Of a stretch of 64,000 nt of DNA, positions 56,449 through 64,000 are shown one piece after another (within the stretch, counting starts at the first letter, position 1; each line of letters starts with the position of its first letter). The stretch lies in the NCBI RefSeq assembly GCF_029784135.1, contig NC_073744.1:66848593-66912592 (forward strand). Direction: 5' to 3'. This DNA is from Toxorhynchites rutilus septentrionalis. Taxonomy: Eukaryota; Arthropoda; Insecta; Diptera; Culicidae. Both the position numbers and the translations under genes were made by a program. The notes under the pieces were generated by a model, which had not been told where the DNA came from, made no database searches, and worked only from the letters and a program-made list of their open reading frames with translations.

Positions 56449-58010
56449 ATGAATGGTAGGGGGGGGGGGTTTCAAACCTTGCCGTTAACGGAGCCTGTGG
56501 AGCACCAGGGCACCCTCCACAGTATCGTCTGCCCTTGCTGCATTAAGCCGGTCACTGATGCAGTGGACCTTCTTTACCGCGAGACTCGTGGGACTTCTAT
56601 GAATAATCCACATCCAAATGAACAAAACGAGCGGTCGAAAATAACGCAGAACACTAAGGTTCTGCAAATAAATCTCCATCACGCTAAAGCAGCGTCTAGG
56701 AGGTTTATTGAAGACGCTATGGATTTAGCTTTAATTCAAGAGCCTTGGGTCCACAAAGGAAGAATACTTGGTATTCATATTGGTTCATGCAAGTTATTCT
56801 ACGACGACAAGCATGACTCCCCAAGAACTGCTGTTCTAGTAAAAGCAAATATTAATTGCTTTCCTATAACAGAGTTCATTCAAAGGGACATCATCGCGAT
56901 CAGAGTTGAGATACCAACCGCCAAGGGAAGATCCGACATAATAATTGCGTCGGCTTATTTCCCTGGTGACGTACCTGAGGCACCTCCCCAAGAGGTTACG
57001 GCGTTCGTAAATTATTGCAGAGAAATCAAAAAAGACTTCATCATCGGCTGTGATGCCAACGCTCATCACACTTTGTGGGGTAGTACTGATATAAACAGTC
57101 GAGGTGACTGTCTTTTAGAATTTCTCTCTTCAAACAACATTGACATTGCCAATATAGGCAATGAACCAAATTTTATAAACGCTATCAGACAAGAAGTCCT
57201 GGACCTAACACTGTGCAGTCCGGTAATTTCTTCGAAAATACACAACTGGCACGTTTCGGAAGAGGTGTCTTTGTCTGATCACAGACACATTATCTTCGAA
57301 TGGGATGGTGGCTTGACAGTACAGAGAGAATATCGTGATCCAAGAAAAACCAACTGGGAACGATATTCACTTGAACTCGAGTCAGAAACTCTTAACACAA
57401 GAATAAGGTCGATTCAACAGCTCGAATCAACTTCAAAAGAATTATATGATACGATAGTTTCAGTCTACAACAGTAATTGTCCACTTAAGAGAGTTTCTTC
57501 GACAAGAAACGTTCCATGGTGGAACAAAAGGCTCGAGCGGCTACGTAAAACAGCGCGGAAGCTGTTCAACAGAGCTAAAATTAATTCGGATTGGTCTCAA
57601 TATAGGAGCGCCCTAACCGAAAATAACAGAGAACTAAGACGATCTAAATGAAAATCTTGGGCAAATAACTGCGAAAGCATTGAAAGTACCCCAATCGTTG
57701 CAAGACTAAGCAAGACTCTTGCAAAAGACCACTCGAACGGGCTAGGTTCCCTCAAAAAGGACGACGGTTCGTTCACAAAATCTCCCTCAGAAGTATTAGA
57801 GTTACTGATGAAAACTCACTTCCCGGGATCTACATCGGTTCATTCTGATACCAGTCCTAGCTACAACCGCGACATGAAATGCGCAGAATGGTGGAATGGT
57901 TTTCACGAAGGCCAGAGTAGAAAGCGCGGTGAGATCCTTTCAACCATACAAATCCGCAGGTGCAGATGGAGTTTTTCCAGCCCTGATTCAAAAAGGAGAA
58001 TCTAAGCTGA
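56449..58010 (+). pseudogene. Element B: endonuclease and RT start, broken
   Basis: Contains the complete endonuclease: KVLQINLHHAKAASRRF, LIQEPWVHKGRILGI, IASAYFPGDVPEAPP, GCDANAHHTLWGSTDINSRG and EEVSLSDHRHIIFEW. An in-frame TGA at 57649-57651 follows RRSK. A frame change near 57895 separates the later part (VFTKARVESAVRSFQPYKSA). Translated in its native order the protein would need two corrections, so it is dead as read. Confidence 0.85.
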
Positions 58011-59759
58011 TTCCATCTCTAATCAAGATTTTTAAGGCAAGTCTGATACTAGAGCACATTCCTTCCTCATGGAGACTCGTTAAAGTGGTCTTCATTCCAA
58101 AAGCTGGGAAACGTGATAAATCACTCCCAAAATCATTCAGACCAATTAGTTTATCATCAATACTACTGAAAAACTATGGAAAAAGTATTATATGAATACA
58201 TAAAGTCTGTATTCATGTCCAAATGCCCTTTATCTAAATACCAGTTTGCCTATCAATCAGGCAAATCCACAGTCACAGCGTTACACACACTTGTGACTAA
58301 AATTGAAAAATCTCTTTCGTCAAAAGAAACTGCATTATGTGCATTTCTTGATATCGAAGGGGCTTTCGACAATGCTTCTTATGTATCAATGGCACAGGCT
58401 ATGAGAAGAAGACATTTCGATGACTGCATAGTCGAATGGATCAAAGGCATGCTCACAAATAGACAAATCACCTCGGAGCTGGGTGGGTCGTCGACATCTG
58501 TGATTGCAACGAAAGGTTGCCCACAAGGGCCCCTCCTTCTATCACCTCTACTTTGGTCACTGGTGGTTGACGACCTTCTGATTAGTTTGGAGGCGAATGG
58601 TTTCGAAACCGTGGGTTTTGCTGATGATTTAGTCATAATGGTACGTGGCAAATTCGACGATGTGATATCGAGCAGGATGCAGATGGCCTTAAACCTTACA
58701 CAATCATGGTGTATCAAAGAAGGCCTGAGCATAAATCCCTCAAAAACAACAATTGTTCCTTTCACCAAAAAGAAGAAACTGCATCTGCAGACTCTAAATC
58801 TTGGAGGAGAGGAAATAAAATTCAGCGTTTCAGTGAAATATCTAGGCGTAATCCTAGACGCTAAACTAAACTGGAACGCACACTTAGATGCAATTATCAG
58901 TAAGGCCAACATTGCCCTATGGACATGTTCTAAAATGATAGGCAGAACATGGGGCCTTAAACCAAAAATGGTTATGTGGGTCTATACAGCAATTGTGCGG
59001 CCTAGGATAACCTATGCCTCATTAGTATGGTGGTCAAAGACTAAGGAGACTGTAGCTACAAAAAAGCTAAACAAACTCCAACGACTGGCATGCGTTGCTG
59101 TAACAGGAGCAATGCGAAGCACACCCTCAAAGGCATTGGAGACTATCCTTCACTTGTTACCTTTGGGTCAACATGTTCAGCTGGAGGCTAATAGAAGCGC
59201 TCTAAAGCTAAAAAGATATAAAAAAATATTAGACGGGAACAAAACTGGTCACTTGAGCATCCTGAATCTCTTACCCGTTGGACCAACCTCAGAGATGAAC
59301 AGCGATTGGATGGAACCAAGGACCAATTATGACATTCCATACAGAGTAATGGCCAACTGGATGGCTGTACAACTCAACCAGTCAAAAAAAATTATCACGC
59401 CGAGTATTAAAATTACTCAACAATTGCTGAGTCTTAATAAGAAAGACTTCAGCACATTCACTGGTCTTATAACAGGACACTGTCCGAGTAAATACCATCT
59501 CAAAAACATAGGTTTAGTGCAAGATGATATTTGTCGCTTTTGTAATGCCGAAAGCGAAACCTCAGAACATTTGCTCTGCAAATGCGGAGCACTAACAAGA
59601 CGCAGACTTCAACACCTTGATAAGGCTATTCTGGAGTCCAAGGAAGTTGGGTCTGTGTCGCCGATCAGGACTATAAATTTTATCAAACAGATTATTCCTG
59701 ATTGGCACCTATCTCGCTGTAGCTTTCAGTCTACTTCTTCATCAATAAGCAGTAGATAA
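57896..59759 (+). pseudogene. Element B: reverse transcriptase, RNase H lost
   Basis: The first part, FRPISLSSILLKNYGKSI, ends after a frame change at about 58180. The second frame starts MEKVLYEYIKSVF and holds QSGKSTVTALHTLV, AFLDIEGAFDNASYV and the FADD box in VGFADDLVIMVRG. The motif after CPQG reads PLLLSPLLW rather than GVLSPLLW, an unusual change plus one extra residue. After KVMANWMAV there is no RNase H; the sequence goes from YRVMANW to KITQQLLSLNKKDFSTFTGL and the C-terminal CRFCNAESETSEHLLCKCGA. A deletion has removed RNase H. The catalytic RT residues remain, but the element is not intact. Confidence 0.85.
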
Positions 59760-59845
59760 GCTTGAAGCGTAGTACAAAAAATGGGGCATACCACAATAGC
59801 TCAAACTAAAGGACGCGGTGGTTCACACCCAACAAGGGAAAAAAA

Positions 59846-60060
59846 ATCTGCTGCAACCGCTCCCACGTCGTTCAACGTTTGGTCATCATGATCCGATAAC
59901 GGGGATGATAAGGACATTTTCATTAGTAGAACTTTTTTTTAATTCGGAGAACCGTCACCACGCTTCAGAAACAGGATCGAGAATTCTAATGTGCTTAATG
60001 TCACGTTTAAATGTGTTTTTAACTATTTATAAGTATTTTATTTAATTAAGGCGATGGTGT
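59846..60060 (+). pseudogene. Jockey-type element, right part
   Basis: The frame reads RRSTFGHHDPITGMIRTFSL, matching the ANYSLHDPIRFMSARFNVF region of the jockey copy at 36039-36878, so it is the continuation of the element at 54400-56250. A weak A/T-rich tail ends at about 60050. Confidence 0.75.
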
Positions 60061-60639
60061 CAGATGAACTTTTATTGAAAAATATAATTGAAGCAAATGG
60101 GTTTATTTCATTCTGTTTGATCAAGGCTTCGTGGATTGAAATATGATCCATCATATTTCATGGTGTTAATTGGTGTGGGACCCAAACATCGAACTTCTCT
60201 TTGAATTCAGCATTGCACTTAAATTTAATTTATGGAAATACTGATAAAATTGACGAGATTTCCTAGCGTTTCAGCAGAAAAGAAATCTACAAATTTCTTT
60301 CACAATATTATCTAGTTCTCGAACAGTCCCTTACCGCTTCCACCGCTGTTCACACATCGTGCGAGTATTGCTTTGCTAAAAAATGAAGTCTTCCATTTTT
60401 CTTACTTTACCACTTACTTTTCCGAGATAATTTTCAAACCAGAATGGTCTCGGAAAAGTACGTGGAATCGTAGTAAGAGAGGTCTTTCTATTACGATAGA
60501 AACTACCCAAACCATAAGTTTTGACTCAGTTTTCGTGTTCTTCTCTCAAATAATGCCAGCAGTACGCACAACATTTATGGCAACCTAAATTGCATTTCTT
60601 TTCGTCCTCTCTATCTTATTTATTTTACAATTTCATGTA
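60061..60639. other. Intergenic, nothing recognised
   Basis: No gene or repeat recognised; a 10 bp inverted repeat TTTTCCGAGA / TCTCGGAAAA lies at 60418-60460. Confidence 0.3.
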
Positions 60640-61548
60640 GGGGAAAAGGGGGGAATTTGGACCACCTAAGCAAATCACCTAATATTTCCAAACCAATACG
60701 GTCTAAATAAAAAATGTCACATTGTATACTGTGCTACACTTGTTTTCTCTCAATAAATAATGTTTAATCATTATATAAAGCTTCAATCTACCAAATATAT
60801 CATGAAATAAAAGAGATGATTTTTTTGACATTAAAATTTGATGCGGGGTGATTTGGTGACTTATGTTTATGAAAAGTATTTTGGGACAATGTTACAATCA
60901 GTAACAATGTTTTGGGATCGATACCAGATGTCTTGCCCAGATTCCAGACCAGAAAAGTTGGTTTGACACCATCTCGAATTCTGCATGAATCTTTTCACTG
61001 TTGGTCGAGCATTTTCAAACACTGTTGATGCTTGGTCAAAGAAAATCCGTTCTCGATAGCCTACGTTGCTCTTTCAAGCTCCTCCTTCTTCCAACGTTGT
61101 CTGTTCATCCTCTTTTTGTAATTCAGCGGCATCTGGAATCAATTAGACCAAAGAAAAGTATCAAACCTGTAGGACCAGTTCACCCTACACAACATGCAAA
61201 AATTAAAATGCAATTAATTTCATTTATTGTAATCAAACTTACAGTTTCGCTACATCAAATTGTTCCTCTTCTTTAGGCGAACAGCACTTTACTGCACAAT
61301 ACACGAAAAGTTTGTTTAATTAGCGGGAAAAACCTTAAAACCACGATCGGAAAACTCACATTTTTTGACGATCAAAGTGCTTGCTGTGTTCATGCTACCG
61401 TTTCCATCTACTTGTGAAGTTTTACCAAAGTTTTGTTTTACTTTAGGTACATACGGTTCAACAATAGAAGAAAATGACATTATAAAAAATCCAAGTTGAG
61501 CCGTAATTTTCCAGATAAAGGGGTGGTCCAAATCACCCCGTGTTACCC
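60640..61548. mobile_element. 909 bp TIR element with TA duplication
   Basis: Flanked by TA (60638-60639 and 61549-61550). The left end starts GGGGAAAAGGGGGGAATTTG and the right end is GGGTAACACGGGGTGATTTG in reverse, both followed by GACCACC. This fits a Tc1/mariner-superfamily MITE. Interior frames (for example 61001-61276 +, 61316-61573 -) are unrecognised. Confidence 0.65.
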
Positions 61549-61830
61549 TACTTTCTGGCAAAAGCCAACCCAACCTGAATATGAGCTTGAGTTTGATTTG
61601 TTTTCTTTACCATTTTAGTGTGCTTGATGTATCCAGATCTCTGCAGTTTTCGCGAAATCCGTATAGTGGTGATCGGAAGCCCAAGTTCCTTCATAGTTTC
61701 CGATGCATTGAACTTCCCAGATCAGGTCAGCTGCAGAATACGGATTCTGTCACGATTTCTTGTTTTGGAATTCCCCGTGAACTTCTTCTTCACGCCGCAT
61801 TCTTCACCTTTCCTAAGCCACTTTTGAATC
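61549..61830 (-). pseudogene. Tc1-like transposase N-terminal remnant
   Basis: Reading the minus strand, a frame gives ASETMKELGLPITTIRISRK, LQRSGYIKHTKMVKKTNQTQ and AHIQVGLAFARK, ending at a TAG created at the edge of the TIR element. HTH plus the (K)KPxLTxxH-K-RLxFAR motif is diagnostic of Tc1-type transposases, here with N and T replacing P and L. No catalytic D residues lie in the retained part. The neighbouring TIR element may have interrupted it, but the other half was not found at 60638. Confidence 0.7.
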
Positions 61831-61919
61831 ATTATTTCGGATCTATTTATTGCCTTCAAAATTTAACGGTTATTCATATCGTTTATCTTCAGTTCACAAC
61901 TTTCATCGCTATTTTTTAG

Positions 61920-62338
61920 ATCAATGTATTTACAGGATCAATCTATGTTCCGCGTACTGACACAACAAGAAGACTTTTTTCAGTATTGTACGAGGGTAGT
62001 GGACCAATAACTGGGGAAAATAACATTTTAAATGCCTTGTAAAATATCTTTGAATTAGTATTAGCATTAGCATTGAACTACTAGCACAATATCGTGAGTG
62101 GTAGGAATTCAGAATTGTTAAGTTAAAAGCTTGACTCCATCCGTTGCTGATGATTAGTAATATCTCTTAGATGAAGGCATGCTCTCTTCAACAGTTGAGA
62201 TTTGCCCTAGCCCTTCCTTGCAACTACTAAGGAAAAGGGAAGAAATGTTAGTCCAATATTTAATTAAGAGAGATGCAGAGAACTCTACGAGCTCTCATAA
62301 ATATCTCGGGAATTTAGGAAATGTTTTAGTAGGGAAGA
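61920..62338. other. Intergenic, nothing recognised
   Basis: AT-rich; leads into the microsatellite with a short unrelated open frame that the repeat extends. Confidence 0.35.
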
Positions 62339-63016
62339 TATTACTATTACTATTACTATTACTATTACTATTACTATTACTATTACTATTACTATTACTA
62401 TTACTATTACTATTACTATTACTATTACTATTACTATTACTATTACTATTACTATTACTATTACTATTACTATTACTATTACTATTACTATTACTATTAC
62501 TATTACTATTACTATTACTATTACTATTACTATTACTATTACTATTACTATTACTATTACTATTACTATTACTATTACTATTACTATTACTATTACTATT
62601 ACTATTACTATTACTATTACTATTACTATTACTATTACTATTACTATTACTATTACTATTACTATTACTATTACTATTACTATTACTATTACTATTACTA
62701 TTACTATTACTATTACTATTACTATTACTATTACTATTACTATTACTATTACTATTACTATTACTATTACTATTACTATTACTATTACTATTACTATTAC
62801 TATTACTATTACTATTACTATTACTATTACTATTACTATTACTATTACTATTACTATTACTATTACTATTACTATTACTATTACTATTACTATTACTATT
62901 ACTATTACTATTACTATTACTATTACTATTACTATTACTATTACTATTACTATTACTATTACTATTACTATTACGATTACTATTACGATTACTATTACTG
63001 TTACTATTACTATTAT
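62339..63016. repeat. (TTACTA)n hexanucleotide microsatellite
   Basis: About 106 perfect repeats (62339-62974, 636 bp), then about 40 bp with single-base interruptions (TTACGA, TTACTG). It yields poly-Leu or poly-Val/Ile open frames by chance on both strands; these are not genes. Confidence 0.95.
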
Positions 63017-63249
63017 TTGATGAAAATGCATCTGCAGAGGGTATTTCTTAGTAAAATTGAGTACTCGATGTGTTCTCCATGCTTCATGTGCTCCAGCCTT
63101 CCTATTGTTGACACGTTGATTGCTGTGTAAATTTTGATATGATTTTTATCAATAAAGGTGTTAATCGACTCCCCTAGGGGGAGGGGTAATGTTTTGAAAA
63201 TCGAAAAAAACATCGTCTTCTTACAGCTCATGGACCAAAACATTATTCA

Positions 63250-63640
63250 AATGGAATCAACATTAGGGATGCTATGTTTTGGGTAGCCGGGGCTTGGGAC
63301 GAGATACCGGCTGATTCCATTGTCAAGTCATGGAAAATGCTGATTGATCTTCTCGGTTGTAAAAGAAGACATACTTTCGATTCTGAAGAAACTGATTGAC
63401 CAGGACAATACAGTGCACGATGAGGATGTGGAGTTTGAGGCCCTGATCGAAGATGTCAACATTGTTTTGCATCCAAACACATATGTCTACGATGATGAAA
63501 ATTCGTTTCCGACGGCCGAGGGTGCGAATGCCTCATCAGTTTTGGAACTACATTAGGTTGATGAAGATGGAGAGGCCGAAAATTGGGATATAAATGGAAC
63601 AGTATCTACTTGGGCTGAGGAAAACGGATTGCGAATGGGA
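63250..63640 (+). pseudogene. pogo/Tigger-like transposase C-terminal remnant
   Basis: Frames read NIRDAMFWVAGAWDEIPADS then IVKSWK, matching the AI.W....I.P.TI..CWKKAG pattern at the C-terminal end of jerky/Tigger-type DDE_1 transposases, followed by an acidic tail (DEDVEFEALIEDVNI). A frame change near 63360 breaks it. The catalytic DDD core is absent. Confidence 0.6.
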
Positions 63641-64000
63641 AGACAATTCCTGCTGCTGAGAATTACGTAAAAATAATGTTTTTTTTTTCTTCGTTGCATA
63701 ATCCATTAGTGGGCATAATCCATTAGAGTGCCAATGAATGTATGGGAAAAAAGTTATCTTCGAATTTTCGAAAGGGATTTCCTTCAAAATGATGATTCCC
63801 GCAAAAAAATACTCTATGCAATATTTCAGCTCATCAGACATCATCTACTAGTGTCGCGCAGCCGTCAAAGTAAAAAAAATTACCCAAGGGATATTATCAA
63901 AAATCGAATTTCGGGATTTAGATGACAAAAAAATCGAGACGACAGTAGATCTTGACGTTTCAGGCAATTTGAAGGCATTTGGCATCAACATTTGTTTCAA
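63641..64000. other. Intergenic, nothing recognised
   Basis: A direct repeat of GCATAATCCATTAG (63697, 63714) and short frames only. Confidence 0.35.

Larger units (their letters stand above)
56251..59845 (+). mobile_element. LOA/I-type non-LTR element B
   Basis: It lies between ATCTGTTGC (56242-56250) and ATCTGCTGC (59846-59854), a 9 bp duplication with one change, within a jockey element whose coding continues on the other side. It ends CAACAAGGG plus poly-A like element A. The 5' region (56251-56500) looks like an untranslated leader. It is closely related to element A but much of its RNase H is missing. Confidence 0.88.

Noticed and set aside
62339..63016. CRISPR or structural repeat array
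   Set aside because: The repeat is a contiguous 6 bp microsatellite without spacers.
62179..63051. 290-residue poly-leucine frame
   Set aside because: It is produced by the (TTACTA)n repeat and has no conserved sequence; the opposite strand gives a poly-Val/Ile frame for the same reason.
1..64000. tRNA or rRNA genes
   Set aside because: I looked for the GGTTCGANTCC-type box with a partner box and an acceptor stem, and for rRNA-like stretches, and found none by eye.

Overview
This window looks like transposon-saturated nuclear DNA from an insect, most likely a culicine mosquito (Aedes-type). The evidence is the AT-rich base composition, one insect gene with a Osiris/DUF1676-like hydrophobic core interrupted by a 12 kb intron, and a dense nest of insect transposon families. 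These include an errantivirus-like Ty3/gypsy element, BEL/Pao, LOA/I- and jockey-type non-LTR elements, Harbinger, pogo/Tigger, Tc1, mariner, piggyBac-like and Helitron-like sequences. The species assignment is an inference. No tRNA, rRNA, CRISPR or prokaryotic signal was seen.

Layout. 0.5-2.3 kb: Tc1-like transposase remnant split by an 871 bp inverted-repeat element. 2.3-4.0 kb: one of two oppositely oriented copies of a ~1.67 kb repeat (partner at 37.4-39.1 kb). 4.3-4.9 kb: BEL/Pao integrase remnant. 5.5-18.8 kb: the only convincing host gene, a two-exon secreted/membrane protein. Its intron holds a Helitron-like end and a broken errantivirus-type gypsy element in antisense (8.2-16.9 kb), which itself carries a 2 kb non-LTR insertion. 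19.5-20.8 kb: piggyBac-like MITE. 21.7-26.3 kb: fold-back element interrupted by a 3976 bp pogo-like element that contains two histone H2A pseudogenes. 26.3-32.3 kb: remnants and MITEs, including a CENP-B/pogo-like transposase piece. 32.6-35.8 kb: a Harbinger element with an apparently intact four-exon transposase, inserted into another pogo-like terminus. 36-37.1 kb: 5'-truncated jockey-type element. 39.4-44.1 kb: mariner fragment, MITE, and a GC-richer stretch that may be a host promoter or 5' UTR. 47-60 kb: two related LOA/I-type elements, one inside a ~0.2 kb repeat array and one inside a jockey element. 60.6-64 kb: TIR element beside a Tc1 remnant, a 636 bp perfect hexanucleotide array, and a pogo/Tigger C-terminal remnant.

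How it fits together. Most of the sequence records repeated nested transposition. Several insertions are supported by target-site duplications or by a second copy of the uninterrupted target inside the window (Harbinger in pogo-like, pogo-like in fold-back, LOA in jockey, I-type in gypsy). The likely functional pieces are the two-exon host gene and perhaps the Harbinger transposase. The least explained signals are a recurring ~17 bp near-palindrome (GACGTAG-nn-CTACGTC type), the H2A pseudogene pair inside a mobile element, and the inverted 1.67 kb repeat pair. All coordinates of repeat boundaries were read by eye and may be off by a few bases.
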